Shown: positions 30,173 through 40,625, counted from the stretch's first letter. The stretch is 64,000 nt of DNA from Psychrobacter sp. APC 3426 (GCF_030408035.1 NZ_JASDCF010000002.1:209692-273691), one strand, 5' to 3'. Numbers and translations are program-made. Notes: generated from the letters alone by a model not told the origin.

Positions 30173-31279
30173 ATGAAGCAAAATGATAATAACCAACCTA
30201 TCGCTAATCACTTTAGACCAGTTGAACTTGACCAGCTTATTCAAAACGGTCAACCTACCTTTGGCGTTTTTGCGCAAGTAAAAAACATCAACTATTTGGA
30301 CTACCACAGTCATCTTATCTCGCAAAAAGCGCTACCAAATTGGCGTAAAGCTTTAAAAGCCAATCAATTCTGCTTTATTCAAATTATTCAGCCACCGTAT
30401 CGAGTCTGTTTAGCAGTAGCGACGATTAAGCTGGCGACCAGTGCCTTTGTCTACCTTTATAACGATGAAACGGGTGAGCTGGAGGTATGTGAAGCCTTGC
30501 AGCCTTTGACTCGGCAGACGCAACTACAAGGTGATTGCTATCAAGGGCAAATGGTATTTACCCATGCCAAACTGAGCGTCAATTTAGATTTTACGCCCGC
30601 GCAAGTTAAAGTGGCGCTAGACAGTCAAAACCTTGCACTCCATGCAACCTTAGCAAGGCAGTCGCAGCCGCTCGCTATCTGTACACCAACGGGCAGACGA
30701 GGTTGGACGTACACACAAAAAGAGCCATTAACCGCTGTATCTGGACATATAGTCATTAAGGGTAATTCAAAACTTAACGTTGATACTACTTCCGATACCC
30801 AAGCTCAGCAGATAGACTTTACTGACACTACTATTGCCAATCTAGATTGGACGCTTGGCTATATGCGCCACGAGACCAACTGGTTTTGGACGTGTATCAA
30901 TAGCTATTTGCCAGATGGTCGACATTTTACTTTGAACTTATCAATGGGCGTCAATGAAACGGGCGCCAGTGAAAATGCCTGTTGGCTTGGTGAACAGATA
31001 GTTTATCTACCGCCTGTGATGTTTGTACGTCAAGATTTGGACGCAGCAGCACAGAATACTTGGCATATCTATCATGAAAACCTCGGCTGGAGCAATGTCG
31101 ACATTGATTTAACCTTTACGCCTATTACTGTCTATAAAAAGACCGATAATTTTGGTGTGCTTGCCAGTATCTTTGAGCAATGGCTTGGATGGTATAGTGG
31201 TGAGATACGTGTGGGCGGTGAAGTGATTAAAATTGATAAGGTAATGGGGCTAGCAGAAGATCATTTTGCCAAATGGTAG
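30173..31279 (+). CDS. DUF2804-family protein
   Basis: 368-residue soluble protein. The distal half has the pattern of DUF2804 proteins: LDWTLGYMRHETNWFWTC, then DGRHFTLNLSMGVNE, TGASENACWLGEQIVYLPPV, and a closing GEIRVGGEVIKIDKVMGLAEDH. The family is predicted to be beta-rich; its function is unknown to me. It begins 23 nt after the preceding gene and may belong to the same transcription unit. Confidence 0.75.
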   Translation: MKQNDNNQPIANHFRPVELDQLIQNGQPTFGVFAQVKNINYLDYHSHLISQKALPNWRKALKANQFCFIQIIQPPYRVCLAVATIKLATSAFVYLYNDETGELEVCEALQPLTRQTQLQGDCYQGQMVFTHAKLSVNLDFTPAQVKVALDSQNLALHATLARQSQPLAICTPTGRRGWTYTQKEPLTAVSGHIVIKGNSKLNVDTTSDTQAQQIDFTDTTIANLDWTLGYMRHETNWFWTCINSYLPDGRHFTLNLSMGVNETGASENACWLGEQIVYLPPVMFVRQDLDAAAQNTWHIYHENLGWSNVDIDLTFTPITVYKKTDNFGVLASIFEQWLGWYSGEIRVGGEVIKIDKVMGLAEDHFAKW

Positions 31280-31447
31280 TTGGACAGGGCACGTGTTAAT
31301 CATCGTATTTTTAAAAGTAGTAGATAGTTGATACTGGCTTAATTTTAAAGTCATTGTGGCTCTATAAATTCAGCCGCCAATTCCGTATAATCGTCGCTAT
31401 CAAAATACTGTACCATAACCGCTATTAAATATTTGTAAGGAAGAAAA

Positions 31448-32023
31448 ATGTCTATCAAATCTGACCGCTGGATTCGTAAAATGGCTGAAGAGCATGGCAT
31501 GATTGAGCCGTATGAGGCAGGTCAAGTGCGCTTTAATGATGCAGGCGAGCGTTTGGTCAGTTATGGCACCTCAAGCTATGGTTATGATGTACGCTGCGCC
31601 CCTGAGTTCAAAGTCTTTACCAACGTGCATTCAGTGGTGGTTGACCCTAAAAACTTCGATGAAAAAAGCTTTATTGATATCGTCGGTGACGAGTGCATTA
31701 TTCCACCGAACTCATTTGCATTAGCGCGTACCATGGAGTACTTCCGTATTCCACGTGATGTATTGACCATCTGCCTTGGTAAATCAACCTATGCGCGCTG
31801 CGGCATCATCGTCAACGTGACGCCGCTTGAGCCTGAGTGGGAAGGGCATGTCACTCTAGAGTTTAGTAACACCACCAACTTGCCTGCGCGTATTTATGCC
31901 GGCGAAGGCGTGGCGCAAATGCTATTTTTCCAAAGTGATGCTGATGACGTCTGCGAGACCAGCTATAAAGACCGTGGCGGTAAATACCAAGGCCAGCGCG
32001 GCGTCACACTACCAAGAACTTAA
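31448..32023 (+). CDS. dcd: dCTP deaminase
   Basis: Deaminates dCTP to dUTP for thymidylate synthesis. Motifs: SSYGYDVRC near the N-terminus, [33 protein letters not shown] (shown here in parts as [10 protein letters not shown] and [10 protein letters not shown]), which includes the catalytic Glu, and the C-terminal [24 protein letters not shown] precedes the ATG. 191 residues, typical of the trimeric enzyme. Confidence 0.96.
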   Translation: MSIKSDRWIRKMAEEHGMIEPYEAGQVRFNDAGERLVSYGTSSYGYDVRCAPEFKVFTNVHSVVVDPKNFDEKSFIDIVGDECIIPPNSFALARTMEYFRIPRDVLTICLGKSTYARCGIIVNVTPLEPEWEGHVTLEFSNTTNLPARIYAGEGVAQMLFFQSDADDVCETSYKDRGGKYQGQRGVTLPRT

Positions 32024-32120
32024 TGACATAAGATTGTAAGCGTCTAGGATTTAAGCTTCAATAGATTAAGTGTTTTTAAAGTTGCCACCCTTTTAGACAA
32101 TCGTCCCGTGCTAAAATAAG

Positions 32121-32154
32121 AAAAGCCAGCATATTTAATATGACTGGCTTTTTT
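32121..32154. terminator. Bidirectional terminator between dcd and sspB
   Basis: Stem AAAAGCCAG/CTGGCTTTT with an internal ATAT-rich extension; T-run on the plus strand and A-run before it. Confidence 0.88.
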
Positions 32155-32186
32155 ATGGTTCTGTCTCTCGGCTATTTCAAAGTCAA

Positions 32187-32621
32187 TTACTTTAAAACTT
32201 TTAAGCCGGCTTTATTATCACGTTTCGGCTTAGGCGTAGCGCTAGAGCTTTTCTTAGCAGTAGTAGTCTCTTCTTCTGGCTCATAGTTGTCATATTCTTT
32301 TGGATCAAAGAACATGCCTTGAGAGTTTTCTTTGGCATAAATGCCCATCACTGCCGTCAGTGGTACCCAAATCTCTTGTGATACCCCGCCAAAGCGCGCG
32401 CTAAAGTTAATATAGTCATTTTCCATGCTCATATTACCCGTTGCACGACTAGCGATATTCAATACAATACGACCATCTTGCACATGTTCGGTCGGGACTT
32501 GCACGTTTTCAGCGGTCGCATCAACCATGAGATAGGGCGTGAACTCATTGTCTTCTATCCATTGATATAGAGCGCGTACCATATAAGGGCGAGTTGGGGT
32601 GATAGATGTGGTTTCGCTCAT
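32187..32621 (-). CDS. sspB: ClpXP protease specificity-enhancing factor SspB
   Basis: Adaptor that delivers ssrA-tagged proteins to ClpXP. The folded domain includes TPTRPYMVRALYQWIEDNEFTP at the start and NFSARFGGVSQEIWVPL. A disordered, charged tail ends in GLKVLK, the type of C-terminal motif that binds ClpX. ATG at 32621 follows AGGA and gives the family start MSETTS; an upstream ATG eight codons earlier is less likely. It lies downstream of sspA, the usual order. Confidence 0.93.
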   Translation of the reverse strand: MSETTSITPTRPYMVRALYQWIEDNEFTPYLMVDATAENVQVPTEHVQDGRIVLNIASRATGNMSMENDYINFSARFGGVSQEIWVPLTAVMGIYAKENSQGMFFDPKEYDNYEPEEETTTAKKSSSATPKPKRDNKAGLKVLK

Positions 32622-32782
32622 CTGATGATTTCCTATGCTGAACATTTTTGGTGATGGTTAATGACAGAGTTGTTATTGGTTTTAAGGTGATGAGCTAATA
32701 TCAATGAAGTTGGCTCAATTGCGGCTTATTAACTTTTATTCTGTTAGGGTTCATTTTAAGCCAGTTGCTTACTCTTGTCTAA

Positions 32783-33397
32783 TTAGCGAACGCTTTTTTT
32801 GAAACTCTCACGCTCAAAGACACGCTTTTGATAGTCGAATAGTGGGCGACTGATGGCGCGTGGTAGCTCAATGCCCATCTCTTCCAATCGCCATAGTAGG
32901 GGCGCTAAGAGCACATCACACCAGCCAAACTCATCTGCCATAAAATAAGGTTTATGCGCAAACAGCGGCGATAGAGTAATCAATGAATCGCTTAACTGCT
33001 TTTTAGCCATAGCAGCTTGGGCTTTATTGAAGCTATCTGGATGCATAAGCAGCCGCTTACCGAGTACCAGCCAATCACGCTGAATACGCCATGCTAGCTG
33101 TCGAAACTGCGCACGCTCTTGCGGCGTCTCAGGCAGTAGCTTATTGGTATGATAACGCTCTTCTAAATACTCAAAGATAACGTTAATCTCGTATAGCGCA
33201 ATCTCACGCTGCTGTAAAACAGGTAGCGTGTGGTACGGGTTTAGCTCAGTCAAATCTTCAGGACGCTCAGAATGCAGACGTGATAAATAATAGGCAAGCT
33301 TTTTTTCTTCAAGTAATAGACGCACCACATGACTATCGTAGCTGTCATCAGCGTATAAGATTAGCTGACTACTTGGAATGTCATTTGCATCAATCAT
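32783..33397 (-). CDS. sspA: Stringent starvation protein A
   Basis: Glutathione-S-transferase-fold protein that binds RNA polymerase and modulates transcription in starvation. Thioredoxin-like N-terminal domain (SQLILYADDSYDSHVVRLLLEE, ELNPYHTLPVL, IFEYLEERY) and all-alpha C-terminal domain (FMADEFGWCDVLLAPLLWRL). 204 residues. Upstream of sspB by about 160 nt on the same strand, and directly downstream of petABC, an arrangement common in this group. Confidence 0.94.
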   Translation of the reverse strand: MIDANDIPSSQLILYADDSYDSHVVRLLLEEKKLAYYLSRLHSERPEDLTELNPYHTLPVLQQREIALYEINVIFEYLEERYHTNKLLPETPQERAQFRQLAWRIQRDWLVLGKRLLMHPDSFNKAQAAMAKKQLSDSLITLSPLFAHKPYFMADEFGWCDVLLAPLLWRLEEMGIELPRAISRPLFDYQKRVFERESFKKSVR

Positions 33398-33551
33398 GAA
33401 AGCCTAATGTTAATAATGAAGGTTGTCATCGTAAACAAAGTCAACCCGATTATCAAGACGACATACGTAAACATTATCGTGGAGAGCTTTATTTATCTAC
33501 TTTCTCGATGTGGAGTGGATGAGTAAGTATTGAATATTAAAAAGCAAATAT

Positions 33552-33583
33552 GAAAAAAGCACTACCGAAGTAATGCCTTTTTA
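33552..33583 (-). terminator. Terminator after petABC
   Basis: Minus-strand stem AAAAAAGGCATTAC-TTCG-GTAGTGCTTTTTT with a stable UUCG tetraloop. Confidence 0.9.
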
Positions 33584-33612
33584 TGATGAAATCTTAGTGC
33601 TTAAGACTTAAA

Positions 33613-34329
33613 TTATTTTACATCTTTCCAGAATTCTTTGTTCAACAAGTAAACTGGAATCAGTAATACTAATAAGAATAAAATCACAAAGAAACCAATG
33701 ACTTGACGGTCATGACGAACAGGTTCAGCCATCCACGCCATAAAGTTAACCAAGTCACCAACCTCAGATTCAAACTCTTCAGCACTTAGCTCTTCTTGCA
33801 TGTTATGCAATACATGAGGCATCGCAGCGTTTGCAAGTACTAAGTTGTTGGCACCCCAAGGGCGGCTTGGGTCTTCATAGAATGACAGTAGGTACGTATA
33901 AACCCAGTCATCACCACGCAGACGTGTTTCAAGCGATAAATCTGGCGGTGGCGCACCGAACCATGATGCTTGCACATCAAGGTCAATCTCAGCGTTGATA
34001 TGATCACCGATTTGATCAGTGGTCACCATCAAATACTTTTCAACCAATTCAGGTGGTATCTCTAAGTCTTTAGCGATGCGCGAGTGACGAACGTACTGTG
34101 CGGAGTGACACCCAGCACAGTAGTTCATAAAGATTTTCGCACCATTTTGTAGCGAGCCTTTATTGGTAAAATCAATAGGGGCTGTGCTACAAGCTAAGTG
34201 TTCTTCTACGCCATCAGCATTGGTGAAAGTACCGCATCCACCGCCGCCTGCTGCCAGTGCAGTACCAGCAGTCAAGGTTAATGCCGCGCCTAAGCCTAGA
34301 CCAGCTAGGGATTTAATTAGCGTGCTCAT
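33613..34329 (-). CDS. petC: Ubiquinol-cytochrome c reductase, cytochrome c1 subunit
   Basis: Haem c-binding subunit of complex III. Signal sequence to about residue 27, CAGCH haem site at residues 71-75, and a C-terminal transmembrane anchor (VIGFFVILFLLVLLIPVYLL). The distal Met ligand region is ANAAMPHVL. Its ATG overlaps the petB stop by one base (TGATG). Confidence 0.95.
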   Translation of the reverse strand: MSTLIKSLAGLGLGAALTLTAGTALAAGGGGCGTFTNADGVEEHLACSTAPIDFTNKGSLQNGAKIFMNYCAGCHSAQYVRHSRIAKDLEIPPELVEKYLMVTTDQIGDHINAEIDLDVQASWFGAPPPDLSLETRLRGDDWVYTYLLSFYEDPSRPWGANNLVLANAAMPHVLHNMQEELSAEEFESEVGDLVNFMAWMAEPVRHDRQVIGFFVILFLLVLLIPVYLLNKEFWKDVK

Positions 34330-35555
34330 CAGTGACCTCCGGTAACGCGTTCTGGTGGCTGTTTACACTTCTCAATAGAAGTATAAAACGGCATCAATAG
34401 GAAGAACAAGAAATATAGAATGGTAAATATACGTGACATGATAGTCGCTGTAGGCGTCGCAGGTGTCGCACCCAAGTAGCCTAGTACCACAAAGCTTATC
34501 GCAAAGATGGTCAGTGCAATCTTAGACAAGATGCCTTTATAACGTATCGAGCGTACTGGAGATCTATCAAGCCATGGGATTAAGAACAGCGCAGCAATCG
34601 CACCACCCATCGCAATCACGCCACCGAGCTTATCAGGAACAGCACGTAAGATGGCATAGAAAGGTGTGTAATACCATACAGGTGCAATATGCTCAGGTGT
34701 CTTCAGTGAGTTCGCTGTCTCAAAGTTTGGTGGCTCAAGGAAGAAACCGCCGCCTTCTGGGAAGAAGAACACCACTGCAAAGAAGCAGATAAAGAATACT
34801 ACGATACCAACCATGTCATGCACAGTGTAGTACGGATGGAATTCGATACCGTCTAATGGCACACCATTCTTATCTTTTAGTTTTTTGATGTCGATACCAT
34901 CAGGGTTGTTTGAACCCACATGATGCAGCGCAACAATATGCATAAAGACCAAGCCCACAAGGACCAATGGAATAGCGACAACGTGTAGCGCAAAGAAACG
35001 GTTTAACGTGATACCAGAGATAATATAGTCACCACGTACCCATTCAGCAAGACCATCACCAATCACAGGCAGAGCAGCAGGAAGGTTCAAAATAACCTGT
35101 GCACCCCAGAATGACATGTTACCCCAAGGAAGGAGGTAACCGAAGAAACCTTCTGCCATCAATGCTAGGTAAATACCCATACCGATGAGCCAGATAAGCT
35201 CACGAGGTTTTTGATATGAACCATAAAGTAGTGCTCTGAACATATGCAGATAGACAACGACGAAGAACGCTGAGGCGCCAGTCGAGTGCATATAACGAAT
35301 GAGCCAACCGCCTTTTACATCACGCATGATGTATTCAACAGACGCAAATGCCCCTTCGGCACTTGGGTTGTACATCATCGTTAGCCAAATACCGGTCACC
35401 AATTGGTTGACCAATACAATCATCGACAATACGCCAAAGAAGTACCAAAAGTTAAAGTTCTTTGGTGCATAGTACTTTGACATATGGTATTCATAGGTTT
35501 CGGTCGCTGGAAAACGCGCGTCCACCCAATGCATTAACTTTTTACCCATACTCAT
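34329..35555 (-). CDS. petB: Ubiquinol-cytochrome c reductase, cytochrome b subunit
   Basis: Di-haem membrane subunit of complex III with eight or more helices. Motifs: YMHSTGASAFFVVVYLHMFR and FFALHVVAIPLVLVGLVFMH (the paired haem histidines) and PEHIAPVWYYTPFYAILR (the Qo-site PEWY-type motif, here PVWY). ATG at 35555 is seven bases after GGGGAGG, which overlaps the petA stop; an upstream ATG in the same frame falls inside petA. Confidence 0.95.
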   Translation of the reverse strand: MSMGKKLMHWVDARFPATETYEYHMSKYYAPKNFNFWYFFGVLSMIVLVNQLVTGIWLTMMYNPSAEGAFASVEYIMRDVKGGWLIRYMHSTGASAFFVVVYLHMFRALLYGSYQKPRELIWLIGMGIYLALMAEGFFGYLLPWGNMSFWGAQVILNLPAALPVIGDGLAEWVRGDYIISGITLNRFFALHVVAIPLVLVGLVFMHIVALHHVGSNNPDGIDIKKLKDKNGVPLDGIEFHPYYTVHDMVGIVVFFICFFAVVFFFPEGGGFFLEPPNFETANSLKTPEHIAPVWYYTPFYAILRAVPDKLGGVIAMGGAIAALFLIPWLDRSPVRSIRYKGILSKIALTIFAISFVVLGYLGATPATPTATIMSRIFTILYFLFFLLMPFYTSIEKCKQPPERVTGGH

Positions 35556-35556
35556 A

Positions 35557-36141
35557 TTAAGCCTCCCCAACCGTCAGGATGGTACCATCCACACTATATT
35601 CTGGAACGGGTAAGTTAGTTGGTGCAGGAACGCCACTGTAAACGCGACCCGCTAAATCATACTTAGACCCGTGACATGGACAGAAAAATCCACCATACCA
35701 GTCGTTACCACCTAAGTCAGCTGCGCCAACATCAGGGCGGTAGTTTGGTGCACAGCCTAAATGCGTACACACGCCTTCGACGACCAACACTTCTGGTGTA
35801 ATAGAGCGTTCTGGGTTTTTGCAATATTCTGGTTGTAGCGATGCATCTGAGTTAGGGTCAGACAGCAGTGACTCAACTGATTTAAGCGTACCCAACATGT
35901 CTTCGGTACGTCTTACCACAAAGATAGGTTTACCACGGTATTTGACGACAATCATTTGTCCATTTTCGATAGAACCAATATCTTGGGTCACTGCAGCCCC
36001 TGCAGCCTCAGCTTTAGCGCTTGGGTACCAAGAACGGACAAAAGGTGTTGCCACAGCAGCTACCCCAGCTGCACCAATCGCGGCAGTTGAGGCAATAAGA
36101 ACTCTACGGCGTTGTACGTTAACGCCTTCGGCTTGGCTCAT
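35557..36141 (-). CDS. petA: Ubiquinol-cytochrome c reductase iron-sulfur (Rieske) subunit
   Basis: Rieske protein with twin-arginine type N-terminal anchor (QRRRVLIASTAAIGAAGVAAV). The 2Fe-2S ligands lie in CTHLGCAPNY and CPCHGSKYDLAGRV. First gene of petABC. GGAGG lies upstream of the ATG. 194 residues, normal. Confidence 0.96.
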   Translation of the reverse strand: MSQAEGVNVQRRRVLIASTAAIGAAGVAAVATPFVRSWYPSAKAEAAGAAVTQDIGSIENGQMIVVKYRGKPIFVVRRTEDMLGTLKSVESLLSDPNSDASLQPEYCKNPERSITPEVLVVEGVCTHLGCAPNYRPDVGAADLGGNDWYGGFFCPCHGSKYDLAGRVYSGVPAPTNLPVPEYSVDGTILTVGEA

Positions 36142-36574
36142 TAAAACTTCCTCCAGGTGAATGAAATGGGATTATCCCACACTGGGTTTGTGGCTTAGAA
36201 AATATACAATATCAAGCCACTTTAGCTGTGCCTAATTTTGCTAATTGTTGCTATTCTAAGCTATTTCGGTGATAAAATAAATTATTGCGTTAAAAATAAA
36301 GCAACCTTGAGAGAACATACTCTAAGGTTGAACATCGTAACTCAGACAAAAAAGCTGAATTATCAATGTCTAACATCGTTTTTGTTTTCGCAAGCATTGT
36401 AAACTTGATGACCTTATAATTAATAAGGATATTCAGCAATAGCGAATGATACTTGAAATTCAGGTAATGTTCACTAACTTTCAGTATCTAACCGCTGTGT
36501 AAGTACTCGTAAACCAATAATCACCACTTTATCGCATAAAGTAGTGATTAATTTGGTCACGGATAGCACATCAA
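36142..36574. other. Intergenic region between petA and uup
   Basis: 433 bases containing the petABC promoter area, a CAACCTT/AAGGTTG hairpin near 36306-36334 and the uup terminator-like hairpin at 36518-36550. No gene seen. Confidence 0.5.
36518..36550 (-). terminator. Putative terminator of uup
   Basis: Strong stem AATCACTACTTTAT/ATAAAGTGGTGATT (one G-T pair) with a GCG loop on the minus strand; the following T-tract is interrupted (ATTGGTTT). Confidence 0.6.
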
Positions 36575-38515
36575 CTAGCTCTCAAGCGTGCTCCAACGTT
36601 CAAGCTTGCTCATCATCTCATCTTCGATGGTCAACAAGCGCTCACTAGCGGCAGTCGCTGCATCAATATCAGTGTTAAACCAGGAGCCATCAGCCAGCTT
36701 CTCTTGTAACTCATTTTGCTCAGCTTCTAGTGCCGCAATCTCTTTTGGCAAGTTATCTAGCTCACGCTGTTCATTAAAGTTAAGTTTTTTAGTGGCTTTA
36801 GTCGGTTTTGCTGAGTCTGCTTTATTCGCTGACTTGGCACTTTTTGTATTGTTAGCGGGTGCTTTTGCAGCCTGGGCAGCTTCTTCACGATTCTTCTGTA
36901 TCAAATACTCTTGATAACCACCGACATATTCTTTGACGATACCGTTGCCATCTGCATCTTGGTCAAACACCCAAGTAGAGGTGACGACGTTGTCCATAAA
37001 TGAGCGGTCATGGCTGATAAGTAGTATCGTACCGTTAAAGCTACTGACAGATTCTTCTAATAGCTCAAGGGTGGCCATATCCAGATCGTTGGTTGGCTCA
37101 TCGAGTACCAGAATGTTGGCAGGCTTTAATAGCTGTTTGGCAAGTAAAACACGGTTACGTTCACCGCCTGATAGTGCTTTTACTGGTGTACGTGCGCGCT
37201 CCGGTGCAAATAAGAAGTCTTGTAGATAGCTCATGATATGCGTCTTGCGACCGCCCACTTCGACGAAGTCTGAGCCTTCTGAGACGTTTTGTGCCACGCT
37301 GGCTTCTAGATCTAGCTGATCACGCAGCTGATCAAAAAAGGCAATTTTCAGATTGGTACCTAGCTCTACGCTACCTGATTTGGTGACTTCATCATCAGAC
37401 ATATCGAGTAGGGCTTTAATTAAGGTGGTTTTGCCTGCACCGTTTGGACCAACGATACCAATCTTGTCACCACGCATAATCATGGTGCTAAAATCATTGA
37501 CCAATACGTTGCCGTCATATTCGAGATGCAAGTTTTTAACCTTGCAGACCAACTTGCCACTTTTTTCGCCTTCACCCATGGTGATGTTGACGTTACCGAC
37601 TTGCTCACGGCGAGCGCTACGCTCTTCGCGCAAGGCTTTTAGCTCACGAACGCGCCCTTCGTTACGGGTACGGCGCGCTTTGATGCCTTGACGAATCCAC
37701 ACTTCTTCTTGTGCCAGTTTTTTATCAAAGTTAGCATTGTTCTTTTCTTCAGCCAATAATTGCTGCTCTTTTAACTCTTGATAACGCGCGTAGCCTTTGG
37801 CACCTTGGGTAACGTCATAGCTGGTCAGGTGACCACGGTCAAGCTCGACGATACGTGTGGCAAGCTTATTGACAAATGCTCTATCGTGAGTAACGAATAG
37901 CAAAGTCAGACCCTGCCAATCTAATAAGAAGCGCTCTAACCACTCGATGCTTTCCACATCCAAATGGTTGGTCGGTTCATCAAGTAGTAGTACATCAGGT
38001 TTGGTAACGAGCGCACGAGCAAGAAGAACACGGCGCTTACGACCACCAGATAATGAAGATAAATCATCTTCTGGATCGAGTCCCATGGTGGTAATCAGAC
38101 GGGTAGCGTCACGCTCTAAATCCCAGCCATGTACCGCATCGATATCATGCTGTAGTGTTGCCATATGCTCGCAAGCATCCATGTCGCCATTGGCACATAG
38201 GTCGACTTGCTTATTATAATTGATGAGCAAGTCTGCGGTACGGCGGCTACCACCCATGACGATGTCTAAGATACGTCCGCTGGTTTCAGGGACGTCCTGC
38301 TCTAGCATCGCAACACGCATACTGCTGTTGGTGATGATCTCGCCACTGTCAGGCTGTAATGAGCCGTTAATCAGTTTAAACAGTGTGGATTTTCCTTCGC
38401 CATTGCGGCCAATTAAGCACACGCGCTCGCCAGCATTGATAGCAAAATCAATGCCATCTAGAACGGGAGCGACGCCAAAGGCTAGGTGAATGTCTTTTAA
38501 ATGTATCAGTGCCAT
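36575..38515 (-). CDS. uup: ABC-F ATPase Uup
   Basis: Soluble ABC-F protein with two ATPase cassettes. Walker A motifs are GRNGEGKST and GPNGAGKTT. Signatures are LSGGRKRRVLLARAL and LSGGERNRVLLAKQL, each followed by an LLDEPTNHLD or VLDEPTNDLD Walker B. An interdomain linker is rich in RRTRNEGRVRELK, and a C-terminal coiled coil (about residues 560-646) identifies Uup, which acts on branched DNA or ribosome-associated structures. ATG at 38515 gives the family start MALIHLKD; 36 upstream in-frame codons lack family similarity. Confidence 0.93.
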   Translation of the reverse strand: MALIHLKDIHLAFGVAPVLDGIDFAINAGERVCLIGRNGEGKSTLFKLINGSLQPDSGEIITNSSMRVAMLEQDVPETSGRILDIVMGGSRRTADLLINYNKQVDLCANGDMDACEHMATLQHDIDAVHGWDLERDATRLITTMGLDPEDDLSSLSGGRKRRVLLARALVTKPDVLLLDEPTNHLDVESIEWLERFLLDWQGLTLLFVTHDRAFVNKLATRIVELDRGHLTSYDVTQGAKGYARYQELKEQQLLAEEKNNANFDKKLAQEEVWIRQGIKARRTRNEGRVRELKALREERSARREQVGNVNITMGEGEKSGKLVCKVKNLHLEYDGNVLVNDFSTMIMRGDKIGIVGPNGAGKTTLIKALLDMSDDEVTKSGSVELGTNLKIAFFDQLRDQLDLEASVAQNVSEGSDFVEVGGRKTHIMSYLQDFLFAPERARTPVKALSGGERNRVLLAKQLLKPANILVLDEPTNDLDMATLELLEESVSSFNGTILLISHDRSFMDNVVTSTWVFDQDADGNGIVKEYVGGYQEYLIQKNREEAAQAAKAPANNTKSAKSANKADSAKPTKATKKLNFNEQRELDNLPKEIAALEAEQNELQEKLADGSWFNTDIDAATAASERLLTIEDEMMSKLERWSTLES

Positions 38516-38754
38516 AGAATATCTTAAGCTTATATAATAGTGAGGTAGGGGTTGTTGCAAAATTGCCTGCAGTATAACATGCCACCACCAGACTGTAGTG
38601 TGCGTAAATGCTTTTATAAACACTATTTATTGCTTTTCTTATCAGCCGCTATTTTTTAATCGTCTCTATTGATTGTTACCTTTATATATCAATGACTGGC
38701 TAATAACGCCTTTTATCCCTATCGCCCAATATTTATGATAATTCCGAGAAAAAT

Positions 38755-39012
38755 ATGAACCAATCTAATGATAAAAATGATGACACAGCCACAAAGGATG
38801 AGTTGCAAACACAAGTCATCGATTTGCAAATGAACATGGCGCATTTAGAAATGACTGTTGAGCGACTTGACACGGTTATTGCCCGGCAAGACAAAGATAT
38901 TCAAACATTACAGCGTCAGCTGCAGCTTATCTATAAGCAAATGGAGAGCCAAGATACAGAAGGCGGTATAGCACCATTCGACGTCATGGCAGACAGACCA
39001 CCACATTATTGA
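38755..39012 (+). CDS. slyX: SlyX family protein
   Basis: 85 residues, almost entirely one coiled coil (DELQTQVIDLQMNMAHLEMT and onward heptads), ending in the characteristic RPPHY of SlyX. Function unknown in E. coli; found near slyD there. ATG lies after GAGAAAAAT, a weak SD. Confidence 0.85.
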   Translation: MNQSNDKNDDTATKDELQTQVIDLQMNMAHLEMTVERLDTVIARQDKDIQTLQRQLQLIYKQMESQDTEGGIAPFDVMADRPPHY

Positions 39013-39230
39013 TTTCTAAACCAATATCTAATAAAGGACTCGATATTTTGCGTTTGGTCTTTTATATGCATATTATTAGATAAAGATACTGTTTAGTCAT
39101 AAACAAGAAATAATGTGTTTTTGCAGTTGTTTTCGTGTGCCAAAATCTTTACTATCTTGCACCTCGGATACTGCTTACCTATGAATAATAGGCAAAGCGG
39201 TGAAACAATGCGGATGTTTGGAGATATACA

Positions 39231-40625
39231 ATGCGCGCAACTTTTCATTTAAAAACTCTCACAGTAGCTGTTGCTGCTCTATCTGTCGCTAGCGTTGCTA
39301 GTGCTGCTGGTCTTGATCGTTCAGGTCAAGATATCACCGCATTCTTACAAGATGGCACCTATGCCGAAACCGTTTATACTTATATCGATGCCGATGTGAG
39401 TGGTAAAGATTCGTCAGGCAACAAAATTGACGACATAGCAGAAGACTATGACTTTTTCCGTTATGGTGTAAAAGCAGATATCAATGACACCTTTAGTATC
39501 GGTATCTTATATGACGAGCCATTTGGTGCTGCCGCTGATTACACTGGTAAAAACGACTTCATTACCAATACTGATGCTGATGCTATCATCCAAGACTTTA
39601 CAAACATTCCTAATGTTACCGAAGCTTATGTAGATAACGTATTAATACCGCAATTGCAAGGAGCGCTGGCGCCAGGTAATCCAGGTGGTTTGACAGCTGA
39701 ACAACTACAAGAAGCGCAGGGTAAGCTAATTGGCTTAGAAGCTGCCAAGGGTCTTGCAGCAGTTGCAGGCGAAGCAACACAAGTTGAAGTACGTACAGAA
39801 AGCATTACTGGCATTCTTGGTGCTAAGTTTGGTGTAAACAAAGAATTTCAAGCGTATGGTGGTCCAGTTGCCCAACGTGTGAGAGCAGACGTGAAGTTGC
39901 GTGGCGATGCATACAGTTCAGCCAAAGGCTACACCACCCATATTAGCAACGACCAAGACTATGGTTGGATTGCTGGTATGGCATATAGCAAACCTGAAAT
40001 TGCCCTAAAAGCAGCGTTGACATATCGTTCTGAAATCAAACACAACGCAAAAGCTTTTGAAAGCTTCCCACTAGCGACTGCTGCTGGTGCCTCTGTCGGT
40101 ATACCGTTATCAACGACTAGGCATACCGATATCGAGATCAATACGCCAGAGTCAGTCAACTTTGATTTTCAGACGGGTATCAATCCAACGACACTAGCTA
40201 CGGCAAAAGTACGCTGGGTACCTTGGAGTGACTTTGCTATCGTACCGTCGTTATACAACGATGTGAGTAAGGTTGCTACAAAAGATGATAAAGGCTTGGC
40301 ATTAGTAAGTTATGATGAAGACCAATGGCAGGTTGAGTTAGGTCTTGCTAAGCGTCTAGCGCCACAGTTTGCGGTTAGCGGTACCGTTGGTTGGGATAGT
40401 GGTGCTGGCAACCCTGTCACTTCACTGGGCCCAATCGAAGGCTACTACAGTGTCGGTCTAGGTGGTAAATATGACATCACTGAGAATTGGGCAGTATCTG
40501 CTGGTGGTAAATATTTATGGTTCGGTGATGCTGATGGTCAAATTCCAACCAAGCAAGTCGTCAGCAAGTTTGAAGACAATGACGGTTTTGCACTTGGTAT
40601 GAAACTGTCTTATCAAGCAAAATAA
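39231..40625 (+). CDS. FadL/OmpP1-type outer-membrane transporter, copy 1
   Basis: Outer-membrane beta-barrel of the FadL/TodX family, which passes hydrophobic compounds such as fatty acids or aromatics. The signal peptide ends near SVASA, and the mature protein starts AAGLDRSGQDI, the family's N-terminal plug. Further motifs: FRYGVKADINDTFSIGILYDEPFGA, YGGPVAQRVRADVKLRG, LAYSKPEIALKAALTYRSEI-like segment and VRWVPWSDFAIVPSL. The C-terminus is YQAK rather than a terminal Phe. RBS GTTTGGAGATATACA precedes the ATG. First of three paralogues in tandem, each with its own terminator or long gap. Confidence 0.9.
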   Translation: MRATFHLKTLTVAVAALSVASVASAAGLDRSGQDITAFLQDGTYAETVYTYIDADVSGKDSSGNKIDDIAEDYDFFRYGVKADINDTFSIGILYDEPFGAAADYTGKNDFITNTDADAIIQDFTNIPNVTEAYVDNVLIPQLQGALAPGNPGGLTAEQLQEAQGKLIGLEAAKGLAAVAGEATQVEVRTESITGILGAKFGVNKEFQAYGGPVAQRVRADVKLRGDAYSSAKGYTTHISNDQDYGWIAGMAYSKPEIALKAALTYRSEIKHNAKAFESFPLATAAGASVGIPLSTTRHTDIEINTPESVNFDFQTGINPTTLATAKVRWVPWSDFAIVPSLYNDVSKVATKDDKGLALVSYDEDQWQVELGLAKRLAPQFAVSGTVGWDSGAGNPVTSLGPIEGYYSVGLGGKYDITENWAVSAGGKYLWFGDADGQIPTKQVVSKFEDNDGFALGMKLSYQAK